From the NCBI GenBank assembly GCA_963978545.1, contig OZ021727.1, forward strand, positions 48,087,385 to 48,151,384: 64,000 nucleotides of DNA. Direction: 5' to 3'. Source of the DNA: Linyphia triangularis. Its lineage: Eukaryota > Arthropoda > Arachnida > Araneae > Linyphiidae. A model generated the notes under the pieces. That model did not search any database, was not told where the DNA came from, and was given only the letters and a program-made list of their open reading frames with translations. The position numbers and the translations under genes were made by a program. How positions within the stretch are numbered: position 1 is the stretch's first letter; the number at the start of each line of letters is the position of its first letter. Of the stretch, positions 11,260-20,236 are shown piece after piece.

Positions 11260-11438
11260 GGTTGGTTGTTTTCAGATTATCTGGCTCCGTCAGCAACACG
11301 AGGGCTATAATGCGCCGAAACATTCATCATTAGACAAGCCAACATACATTTACAAACACCCATGCCTTACATGGGACTCGAACCCACAACCTCGCGGTCT
11401 AGAAGCAAGCACGCCTACCACTATACCGTTTGATCGGT
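11260..11438 (-). mobile_element. tRNA-derived SINE, family A, full length
   Basis: Inverted family A copy of about 179 bases. On the minus strand it has the A box (TATAGTGGTAGGCG), the B box (GGTTCGAGTCC) and the body ending in AACAACCAACC. A 13-base target duplication, CAATTCACATCCT, flanks it at 11247-11259 and 11439-11451. It splits the right arm of the palindromic transposon, so it is younger than that element. Confidence 0.93.
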
Positions 11439-12036
11439 CAATTCACATCCTAAAGCAAAATTGAATATTTTACTAAAATTTAGATTGGTTTTTCTTAATT
11501 ACTGTTCTTTACTTGAAAAGCCTTTTTAAAGACTTCAGTTTCCTTTACATTTTTATAATAAAAGCTAACTTTGAAGGGTATTAAAGTACCCTCAAATATC
11601 AGCTTGAACAATTAAAAGCTTACTGTATTAGTTGTAGCACTTTCAAGTAATAATTGAGCATGATTTTTATGTTTCTATATTTTGAATGTGTTGTAATGAA
11701 ATCTTCTAATTTATGCATTCTTCATGAAAAATTAGAATTTTCGAGGGAATTTTGGATCCCTAAGTAATTGCTTCCCATAATTCGTTTTTTACATACTTGT
11801 TTAGAGTACTTTATAGAAATGATTATGCAGGGTTACATTTATGTTTGAGTATTTTAAATATTTATTCCAAAATTTTCAATTATGCATTTTTTTATGAAAA
11901 GTTACAATTTTGGGGACTTTGAGGAACCCTAAGATATTTTTTCATGAACTTCATATTTTAGCATCTTGGTTTACACCCAAATGGCTACTAAAAGACAGTG
12001 CACCAAAATGAATTTCGAAAAAAAAAAAAAAAATTT

Positions 12037-13230
12037 TAATCCACCCTAATGCACAATGAAACATTGTTTATGAATCTCAAATGAGAGAGCTTAATTCATT
12101 GCTTTTGAAATAAATATTGTAACTGTTAACCATCTCACATGTTGACGTGAATTCCTATCAAGACCAGTTCCTGTTAGATACTTATAAGGGAAACTGTGTT
12201 TTTCAATGTACGAAGTAAATTTAGCCATCTATGCATATGTTTTGTTTCCATGGTAAATAGTTTTATTTTCAATCATTTGTTAACGTAGAGTGATAACAGT
12301 AATGCATTCAGCAAAAAAAAAAAAAATGTGTACATTTACACGTGTTTTGGAACGCTCAAAAAGTGGTGTAAAAAAAATCTGATCTTTGCATTTGTTGAGT
12401 GCAGGTGATTGGTTAAAAACTCTTAGGAGTTGTCAGGGACAAGGCCCTGTAAAATTCACCTTTAACTTCATTCGTTTGTAATCGCAGTATTTTAAGTACT
12501 AGTTTTTAAAAATTTAGAAATTTTATCATTTTAAAATTTCACAAGATAGTTTATTTAAAATATTATTTTTGCTAGATAGAAGTAGAAAATACTATCTCTG
12601 AAAATCTGCCAACCTTGATTTAGACAGTTGAATTAGATGCAATGCTGATTTAAATGCTATTATTTGCAAAGACCATGCTATATTTTTACCCTCTGAGGGT
12701 CATGGACGTATATATACCTCCTTTGATCCCCAGTTTTTCTGGCAATACACAACGTTTTTAAATTTATAAATAAAATTTAAAATAAAATATTTTTTTATTA
12801 TTTTTATTAGGATGATAGTTTAACACCCATTTAAAATAAAATAAATAAAAATAAATTTAAAAATGTATCTATTTGAATCAAAAATATAATTTAAAAATTA
12901 TTTCGGGAAAACTGTTGTACAATTTCGCTTATTCCCAGGACGCTCAGAAGGTTTTAAGGATTAATTTGCAATTTATTGATTTCCGGAATCACGTCACAAA
13001 ACTTTCATAGACGGACGGTTTGCAGTTATTATTATTTTTTAATAACAATCTGCAAGCGTAGGGATCTCGGGCTTTGGTTAACGTTATCGAGCAAGTGACT
13101 TGATTGTAAAGCAATCTCTTCGGTTGGCGGAGCAATTCTCATGGATTGGCAAGCTTTAGTGAGTAGGTAAAGGATTCATCTAACCCTTTGAAAAAGGATG
13201 TTTGTGCATTTGTATGTTTCACTGTTTTAA
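12037..13230. other. AT-rich intergenic DNA
   Basis: No gene was recognised. ACCCTCTGAGGGTC followed by GGACGTATATATACC near 12688-12720 looks like a piggyBac-type terminal motif, but no partner end or flanking TTAA pair was found. Confidence 0.4.
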
Positions 13231-13454
13231 CCCCTTGCACTCGATGCCTTTTTCGCGCGAAGGCACCAGCAACTTGAAACATTTCGCAGCGATTTTGGTT
13301 CGGTTCGGGATTGCAGATCTGCTTCAAAAAAACTAAACATAAACAGGCCTTGCATCGAATTTCCGCATCAAACCTAATGGTGATCGAGAGTCACTTCCCG
13401 AGTTGCTGCATCCAATTATGTGGTGAGTGAGAGTCACCTCTTGAGTACAAAGGG
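13231..13454. mobile_element. piggyBac-type MITE flanked by TTAA
   Basis: A 224-base element begins CCCCTTGCACTCGA and ends TTGAGTACAAAGGG, which are imperfect inverted repeats. TTAA sits immediately outside each end (13227-13230 and 13455-13458), the target site used by piggyBac transposons. It is non-coding and GC-richer than its flanks, so it would have depended on a transposase encoded elsewhere. Confidence 0.88.
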
Positions 13455-13713
13455 TTAAGTTAGTGGGATGCAATAAAACAGATTTCTAAAAAATTTCTAT
13501 TACTCAATATATAAAAAAAATTAATGTTGAACACGATGGTTCCTATTGCGATTTAGTACTGAGACACATGACGAATTATTGACAATACAATAGACTAAAA
13601 ACCATAATTAATAAAAGAAAAGAAAATAGTTTTCATTGTGACCCAAGAGTTTTATATAAACTTCTTACAAATTATTTGATGAATCTAAGTAAACTTATAT
13701 TTGCTTAATATAA

Positions 13714-14124
13714 TCAACTTGAAAAGTTCACAAAAGATTCTGTTCTTATTTCCATTATTTCATAAATAGCAGAAAGACTCATCGCAAACACATGCTTCGT
13801 AAATATTTCAAGCACTACTTTTCGCTTATGAATGAATCTGTCCCGGAAGTCTGCGACATCACGCAAACCTTTCCACTCATCGACCTGAAGCAATAAAGAA
13901 ATATTCCAGAAGCAAGGCATAAAAGTAACATGTCTACAATGATCGTTTTCTACATTAGCCTTCCTTGTACATGACCCAAGAGCTTTTGAGACTGTAGATG
14001 GATCACAGTACACGATAGAGTTCCATTCATCGATCAATGTCTTGAGGACTTGTCGGGTATGTGTCCTACGTTGTTCCGCAACTAGGACAAACAGGTAATT
14101 TGGACTACTATTTTGACGTTTAAT
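13714..14124 (-). CDS. Unidentified open frame, probable terminal exon
   Basis: The minus strand is open for 137 codons from just after a splice-acceptor-like CACTTTTAG (14125-14133) to TGA at 13714-13716. It starts IKRQNSSPNYLFVLVAEQRR and ends EIRTESFVNFSS. The composition is protein-like: mixed charged and hydrophobic residues, six Cys in the middle, and amphipathic stretches such as FRDRFIHKRKVVLEIFTKHV. Such a run without stops is unusual in DNA this AT-rich. I do not recognise the family and do not assign a function. No upstream exon was found at higher coordinates, although intron-like AT-rich sequence and a younger SINE (14384-14550) follow. It could also be a fragment of a mobile-element protein. 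A shorter ATG-initiated version starts at 14037. Confidence 0.45.
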   Translation of the reverse strand: MKRQNSSPNYLFVLVAEQRRTHTRQVLKTLIDEWNSIVYCDPSTVSKALGSCTRKANVENDHCRHVTFMPCFWNISLLLQVDEWKGLRDVADFRDRFIHKRKVVLEIFTKHVFAMSLSAIYEIMEIRTESFVNFSS

Positions 14125-14383
14125 CTAAAAGTGCTCAGGAAGTCGGGATTTCTTATTCTTCAGAAAGTTTTAACTAGTGTCCAATTAAAAGTTTACTGTA
14201 AACAAGAACTAGTTTATACGATTAATTTTATCTGATACTTTAATTTTAATGCTATTGCTCTGAGTTGCACTGATTCATGATTTTATAACCTTTTGAAATA
14301 TAGCACATTACTTGGATTCAGCTCATAAACCAAATATAATCATTGCGAGTGTTTTGCTTTTTCTTTTCTAACATAGTCAAATA

Positions 14384-14550
14384 AACGGTATAGTGGTTAG
14401 CGTGCTAGCTTCTAGACCACGAGGTTGCGGGTTCGAGTCCCGTGTTAGGCATGGGTGTTTGTAAATGTATGTTGGCTTGTCTAATGACGAATGTTTCGGC
14501 GCATTATAGCCCTCGTGTTGCTGACGGCGCCAGATAATCTGAAAACAACC
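14384..14550 (+). mobile_element. tRNA-derived SINE, family A
   Basis: It has the A box (TATAGTGGTTAGCG), the B box (GGTTCGAGTCC) and the complete family A body. A 14-base target duplication, AACATAGTCAAATA, flanks it at 14370-14383 and 14551-14564. The high similarity to the copies at 11260 and 38851 indicates recent activity. Confidence 0.94.
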
Positions 14551-14812
14551 AACATAGTCAAATATCAGCTGACGTCAATACAGATGTTAATTTTAATAAT
14601 AGTTTTTATGAGAAGTTCAACACCTGAATTAACACCATGCTATCCAAATCCCTTCATCACATTAATGTGATGAGTTTCAAAGTTCTGTTTATTCTTTCAA
14701 TATTATAATTGGATTTATTTTCTTTACCTTTATAAAAATGACAACAAAAAATCTTTGTGATTAATTTTTCCAATAATATTTTCTCGTCTATAATAACAGA
14801 TCAAAGAGTCTA

Positions 14813-14847
14813 TCTGTCTGTCTGCGTGTGTGTCTGTCCTATAGAAA
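14813..14847. repeat. TCTG/TG-rich microsatellite
   Basis: A short run of TCTG units passes into GTGTGTGTCTG. It resembles the TG-rich stretch inside the unclassified repeat copies at 19606 and 43871, but the surroundings do not match those copies. Confidence 0.6.
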
Positions 14848-15351
14848 GCTTCTAATAGTCGCGGTACTCTGAAATTTTCATCATAAATAATTTTGAAATA
14901 CTAACTGAACTTTGATAAATAGAATATTATATTCTAATTAATTTGTTAATTATTTTTAATTCATGTATTTTCAAAGCTACATTAAATAGGATGTATAGAA
15001 AACTTAATTGTTGCTTCGCTAGCAATTATATAGTAATTTTCGTCTACTCATTCGGGGCCACACGATGGCAAAAAAATTAAGAGTTCTAGGAGAGAAACTC
15101 GGTCAACATGATATCTAAGAAAGTGGCAGTGTTCCACAGCCAAGCGCGATGTCAAAACGGCACACATGCAAGTGTATATTATTTTGACAGAGCTTAGGCC
15201 CGTTTTCGACCCCTCACAGCTCAGCTTCTATTATAGCTAGAACCCTGATTTTTGCCCCGGGTAAGTAGACGAAAAATAGAAATATAATTGTTGACATTAA
15301 ACAAGGGAACATGGCAACAAAAAAACAAAAAAAAAATCCGTTGAAAATGAT

Positions 15352-15857
15352 TGCCATCTGAAATTCCTTTACCATGGGCAGTGGCTAAAAAATTCCATTC
15401 TGCTTGAATTTCAAAATCTTTTTTATGGAAACACAGGTTTATAACAAATTTTCGATTTTTGTAGTGAGAAGCTGCACCATCAGAAAAGTACAAAAGTTTG
15501 TTAGGTTTCACTTTGAATTTTTTTTCCTATGAATTCAATCAAATGCCTTTGGAATAAGTGAAATGCTGTTGCATCATGGTGGAGACAGAAACTACTACGA
15601 AATTAAAATTGTCTACGACTTGGTCAGTGTCTCTTCTATAATAAATCACAAATGGATGTATAGTTGCTTGCGAATTATTCCAGTGGAATCCTTGTATTGC
15701 ATCTTGAAGAATAAAGAATTAATTTTCAGAAAAATCACAAACTACTACATATTCACCTGATTTCAGATTTTGTTTACAAGCACTAAAAAAAGACGATTGT
15801 TCCTTAGCAATGCCGTATAAGTTTGGTAAGTTTATACAGAAACGAATCAATAAAGTC
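15352..15857 (-). pseudogene. Second, truncated copy of the transposase-like remnant
   Basis: This is the same broken protein as at 310-1441, with the same stops (for example after DFSEN), but it ends at TAHGKGISDG and lacks the KRLAVRASLQ part and everything after it. It was copied as part of the duplicated block, not inserted independently. Sequence to the left (15060-15350) is unrelated to copy A. Confidence 0.7.
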
Positions 15858-16017
15858 ATCACAAGGGTGCTAGCTTCTAGACCCTTGTGATGTTGCGGGT
15901 TCGAGTCCCGTGTTAGGCATGGGTGTTTGTAAATGTATGTTGGCTTGTCTAATGACGAATGTTTCGGCGCATTATAGCCCTCGTGTTGCTGACGGCGCCA
16001 GATAATCTGAATACAAC
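15352..16017. repeat. Duplicated block, copy B (pairs with 594-1264)
   Basis: Nearly identical to 594-1264 over the transposase-like remnant. The minus-strand frame here keeps SDGAASHYKNRK and TAHGKGISDG and then leaves the element at 15352. The right end lies in a family A SINE whose 3' half differs from copy A (CGGCGCATTATAGCC against CGGTGCCTTATAGCC) and matches the family consensus. The flank after it (TCTTCTGATTC) is unrelated and lacks the target duplication. Confidence 0.9.
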
Positions 16018-16018
16018 C
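15868..16018 (+). mobile_element. tRNA-derived SINE, family A, chimeric
   Basis: The 5' half is identical to the truncated SINE at 1110, including the inverted target-site word ACCCTTGTGATG. The 3' half has consensus family A bases. There is no matching target duplication on the right, as expected if it arose by recombination between SINEs and not by insertion. Confidence 0.8.
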
Positions 16019-16097
16019 AATCTTCTGATTCTGTTTAAGATTCTTCTGGTTGTGACCAAAAGTTTAACCAGGGCTACAGCCAAAACTATTTGATGAT

Positions 16098-16400
16098 ATT
16101 TTATCATTCTTTTTTTTATTCTTCTCAGCTTGATTAGAGGAAGTACCTTTTGTATGATTTGATGGGTAAGAGGGTCTGTACCCCCACCCCGCCGTAAATG
16201 ACCTTGATGCTTGGGAATTTTAGCCTGGCAAACAGCTTACAATCTTTAATATAATTACACCATCATTTTTTTTTTATTCCTCTCAGATTGATTTGAGGAA
16301 ATGCTTTTTGTATGGAGTAATGCGTAAGAGGGTTTGTACCCCCCCCCCCCCCAAAAAAAAATATTTTCAGAAGTTTGGTATTTTAGCCCGGGTAATGATT
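16098..16400. repeat. Diverged direct duplication, unit about 165 bases
   Basis: About 16098-16225 and 16262-16395 share order and wording: T run, ATTC(T/C)TCTCAG, TTGATT(A/T)GAGGAA, TTTTGTATG, GTAAGAGGGT(C/T)TGTACCCCC, and TTTTAGCC. The second unit has a long C run followed by an A run. No coding potential is seen. Confidence 0.75.
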
Positions 16401-16620
16401 GAGCAAACCGGGTCAACAGATTTTGGATATTCATCTTTTATTCAATTTCAAGAAGTGCTTTGATACTTTAAGTTAAACTATTAAAACGTTGTAATTCGGA
16501 AAAAATAAAAAATATTTATTCTTCAATTAAATTGCATACTTATCGGCTCTGAAAACACACGAGTTTCAACTTTTTACTTAGAAAACCACTTTCAATATAA
16601 TATAAAATTTTCTAGGTATA

Positions 16621-16690
16621 TGGTCGGATTTGAACCACGCACCTTATGATCACTAGCCTAATATCTTAAGCACCCCACCACTAAAACCAG
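16621..16690 (-). repeat. tRNA-like fragment (SINE head or tRNA pseudogene)
   Basis: On the minus strand, TAGTGGTGGGGTGC resembles a pol III A box, and GGTTCAAATCC about 35 bases later is a good B box. The acceptor stem is not convincingly paired, so an intact tRNA is unlikely. A SINE head is the simplest reading. Confidence 0.5.
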
Positions 16691-17397
16691 ATGAATTTCT
16701 CTTAAAATAATAACAAGTCCAATAATTCAAACTTAAAGCAAAATTTAGTTTGAGACGCATTTTCTTAACACGCTCTTATTAGCTTCGTATGTATCTATGT
16801 AATGGAATCTTTGATCTCGATTTTCGACCACTTCAAAACGTTGAATTAATCTGAAATTTCGCACATTTATCAAGGACCGATGACAATACAATAATTCAAA
16901 AAGTGTGTTGCATCGCAATGGTTAGCTCGTGTTGAACTTGAGCAGTTAAACTCCAACCAACCAACCTTCTTCGGAATCGAACCCTGTTGTCCAGTTACCC
17001 ATTACAACCCCAGTAGTCACAGAACCTACCATCGACAGTTGATAAGGCAGACATTTGAAAGATCTGTCGAGGGCACTACGGTTATGCTATCAGCAAAAAT
17101 GTATTCAGATTTATTATATAATAATGATGAACGAGCCATCGATTGGTTTTGATCTAATATTAAAGCGTTGCTTTCATATGATGGGAACTCTGGATTGCAA
17201 GGATTACTTCTAGAGATACCACAGTTTTCAATGTAAATGTGGACACGATCTAAGGGGTCATAACCGAATTAATGAGCTATTCGCAGTTTCACCTCAATAT
17301 GACGTGTAGTGAGACATGCATGAGTTAATCATTGAGAAAAGCATATGACTACTGGCCGGATCAACTAATAAAGAGTTTCATTCACGTTTCACAATTG

Positions 17398-17690
17398 AAT
17401 AATTAATAGTTTAAAAAACTAAAAAACACACTTCAATAGAAAGCGTGGTTTTTTTAGTCGCATTATCCTTACCAGGATCTTCAGGATTAGCGATTTTTCA
17501 TATTCAAAGACACGGTACCAAGTTGTACAGCGTGTACTAGGGCATTCCCATGACTTATATTTGAGACAAGCATGTGACTGTTTACAGGAACCTAAAAAAA
17601 AAATTATAATTTCCAACAAAAATAATTAATAGTTTAAAAAACTAAAAAAACGCGCTTTAATAGAAAACTGAACTAAAAAGTAGAAAATAA
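17398..17690 (-). mobile_element. DNA transposon relic whose reading frame runs into its terminal repeat
   Basis: The motif TAGTTTAAAAAACTAAAAAAC occurs at about 17407 and 17630 as well as in the adjacent palindrome at 17691. Between the first two lies a minus-strand open frame (17419-17619) with CLKYKSWECPSTRCTTWY and RIMRLKKPRFLLK. Its last codons and stop lie in the GCGTG/CTATT part of the terminal motif, so the coding end and the terminal repeat overlap. I recall similar Cys-containing C-terminal pieces next to this terminal motif in other invertebrates, but cannot name the family. Confidence 0.5.
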
Positions 17691-18040
17691 ATAATAGTTT
17701 AAAAAACTAAAAAACACGCTTTAATAGAAAAGTGAACTAAAAAGTAGAAAATAATTTTAAATAAGTTTGAAATAAGAATAAAGTTATTAACAAGAAATAT
17801 TTATTTTATCGTAAAAAAGCGTGGGATGCTTTTTAAGATATTTTCATAATGATTCTACTTTTACCAATATCTGTGATTAAATATTTACAACAATTGAATC
17901 AAGCACCCCACGCTTTTTTGCGATAAAATATATATTTCTTGTTAATCACTCTATTCTTCTTTCAAACTTATTTCAAATTATCTTCTACTTTTTAGTTCAT
18001 TTTTCTATTAAAGCGTGTTTTTTAGTTTTTAAACTATTAT
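17691..18040. mobile_element. Palindromic MITE, about 350 bases
   Basis: The left arm (17691-17830) and right arm (about 17905-18040) are inverted copies. ATAATAGTTTAAAAAACT opens the left arm and its complement closes the right. AAGCGTGGG at about 17818 pairs with CCCACGCTT near 17912. It carries no coding frame. The ends match the terminal motif of the relic next door, so it is probably a non-autonomous derivative of that family. Confidence 0.85.
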
Positions 18041-18483
18041 TTTTTATATATTTATTCGTATGTAAAAGCAAATATGTATGTAAAAGCAATCCTCAATTTC
18101 GCATAAAAAGGAAGTATTTTGTTTGTATGTTTTACTTACTTTGTATAATTACTTATTTTTCAGTATATAATTGCATGTTTTTGTACTCAAGTTATAATAT
18201 CTTCATACTTTTTACTACGAAAATTTTGCTTGTTGTGGTGGGGAAGATTTCTTATAATAAACGAAAAGGATTCGGATTGCGAACCTAAATCTCTCCACGA
18301 TATTTAATCATGATATATATTATCACTCTCATTACAAAGAGTACTATGTGAATCTAATGGTGTTGTCTCTTACACCATTTTTTTCTTAGAGCGACGATAT
18401 AATTATTCACACTAAAATTTCCATTGGTCATACCTTACTCATTTAGATCATAAAAAACGCAAAAAAAAAATTAAAAAAATTGG

Positions 18484-18951
18484 TATCTCCCAAAAAACAA
18501 CTAGACATTTAAAAAAAGCTCACCAAGTAAAATAATCAGTCAGAAAAAGTTGTGAAATCCAATGTTTTCCTCCAAGCGACTGCGTTCAATCTCTTTGAGG
18601 TACTTGTACACAATGAACTAAATTGGGATTATTGGAGGGAATACCCATAGGCAATCAGTATTTGGCAGGCTAGAGATTTTATAGAATTAATCTCAATTCA
18701 GTGCAATGGATGTAAAGTAACTAAAACAAATGGATTAAGATTATTCTGAAATAACTGTAGCCTGCCTAGTTCTGATTGCCTATGGGGATTTCCCCTAATA
18801 ATCCCAATTTAGTTCATTGTGTACTACAAGTACCTCAAAGAAACTAAACGCGGTCGCTTGGCGGCAAACATTAGATTTCACAACTTTTTCTGACTGATTA
18901 ATTTACTTGGCGGGCTTTTTTTACAACGAGGTAGTTGTTTTTTGGGAGATA
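18484..18951. mobile_element. Long-armed palindromic MITE, about 468 bases
   Basis: Inverted arms of about 220 bases run from TATCTCCCAAAAAACAAC at 18484 to its complement ending at 18951. Other pairs are AATCAGTCAGAAAAAGTTGTG at about 18535 with its complement near 18890, and CAATGAACTAAATTGGGATTA at about 18612 with its complement near 18800. The arms differ at scattered positions. No open frame was found. Confidence 0.9.
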
Positions 18952-19195
18952 CAGTATACAGTTTCATGTTCTGCAGCTTTGATATCGGACTTGGCTGCAG
19001 AACACTGCCGGGCTCCTAGATTATAAACATCAGTCGTTGCAACCATTCCAAATGTAAACGATATATATCTACGAATCCAATATTTTCTCAACGTTTAAAC
19101 TTCTATTGATACATTTAACACAAATCTTAGGCATTTATCTGCCAAACCACTTTTTTATTAAACACAGTATTAACGTTAAACAATAAATTAAATTA

Positions 19196-19270
19196 GTTTG
19201 ACAAAGTTCTAACTGCAGTTAGAACCTTGTCAAATTAACTTTTCGATATTTTTTCTGCAGTTGGAACTTT
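19196..19270. repeat. Hairpin and related TTTGACAAAGTT words
   Basis: TTTGACAAAGTTCTAACTG at about 19198 is followed at once by CAGTTAGAACCTTGTCAAA, an almost perfect 19-base stem with no loop. A further related half, CAGTTGGAACTTTGTCA, lies at about 19258. Similar words occur at about 19385. Confidence 0.8.
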
Positions 19271-19605
19271 GTCACTTTAGTATTTTATTATTATTCACAG
19301 GAAGGCAACTAAAATTACACAAGTTATAGTATTCATTATTTAAATGCAATAGTATGAAAAACTCATTTTTGACAAAAATGTCAGTTTGAACTTAGTCAAA
19401 CCAAGCCCACAATTGCTCGTAATTTTGTTATTTTTTATTATTATTGCTCCTTTGTAGGGTTGGGAACTGTCATAATTGTATGGATTAATTCCAGCAATAA
19501 AGCCATATGAAACACACACTTTGCTTGTAATTTTACATGAGGATTAAGAAAATAACTTCAGGATATTTTTGATCATAAGTTCTTATTAAATGAACATTAT
19601 TTAAA

Positions 19606-20236
19606 AGCGTTCCACGTTTTGGAACATCCTGATTTAAAAAAAGTCATCTAGAAAAAATGTCTATCTGTGTGTGTGTGTATGTGTGTCTGTGGTCAGCATA
19701 ACTCCCGAACAAATTGATTTATGATGTTCAAATTTGGTATAAGGGTTAGTGGCGACCATGGGACCTATCATTAAGGTTTTCGTCAAAATCGCGCATGCGC
19801 AGAAGGTAGCTGCCATTGAAAAAATCATGTTTTTTAATGATTGCTAAAAAACGCCTCTAACGATGCCTCTTAAGGTGTTCTAAAAATCTCCACCTCCAAA
19901 ATTCCCGTAAAAATGTTTAATGGTAAAAAGTGGAGAAATGAATGCCTTCAACACATAGTTCTCTTTCCTTGAGCATACCTCATCAACGATCGTTTTTCCT
20001 CTCCTCACAGTTTCACTTATATTAAAGGATAATATAAGGATTATCGAAAAGTATATCGCCAAAATCCCCATTTTTAAGATTTTTTTTAAAGGTCCTTAGA
20101 AGAATTATAGCAAAAAATATCGCCAAACTGGCCATTTATTCTAAATGAAGTATGAAAATATACAAACGGTAAATGATACAAATCCACCTCATTGTTATAG
20201 TGTAATTGAATGTTGTGTGATGTTCCACACCCCTAG
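19606..20236 (+). repeat. Unclassified repeat family R, copy 1 (5'-truncated)
   Basis: It shares ordered blocks with the copies at 31771, 37148 and 43871: TTTGGAACATCCTGATTT, a TG microsatellite, GTCAGCATAACTCCC, AAGGTTTTCGTCAAAATCGC, GAGCATACCTCATCAACGAT, AAGGATAATATAAGGATTAT, and the end GATGTTCCACACCCCTAG. The 3' end has a small hairpin (GTGTG/CACAC) followed by CTAG and then T, as in Helitron ends. The family has no visible protein, and Helitron origin is only an inference. Confidence 0.75.

Larger units (their letters stand above)
9671..12036. mobile_element. Palindromic (head-to-head) transposon, family P, copy 1
   Basis: The left arm (about 9680-10520) is repeated inverted in the right arm (about 11005-12020). 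Matched landmarks include ATCTTAGGGTTCCTCAAAG at about 9760 with its complement near 11925; ATGTAACCCTGCGTAAT at about 9860 with its complement near 11825; AAGAACAGTAGTTAAG at 10195 with its complement near 11495; and GTGCAACACGAAATTATAG at 10360 with its complement near 11140. The arms diverge by several percent with small indels. The spacer holds the rest of a transposase-like frame (see 10256-10878). A SINE later interrupted the right arm at 11260-11438. No target duplication was identified, and the exact ends are uncertain by some tens of bases. Confidence 0.85.
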
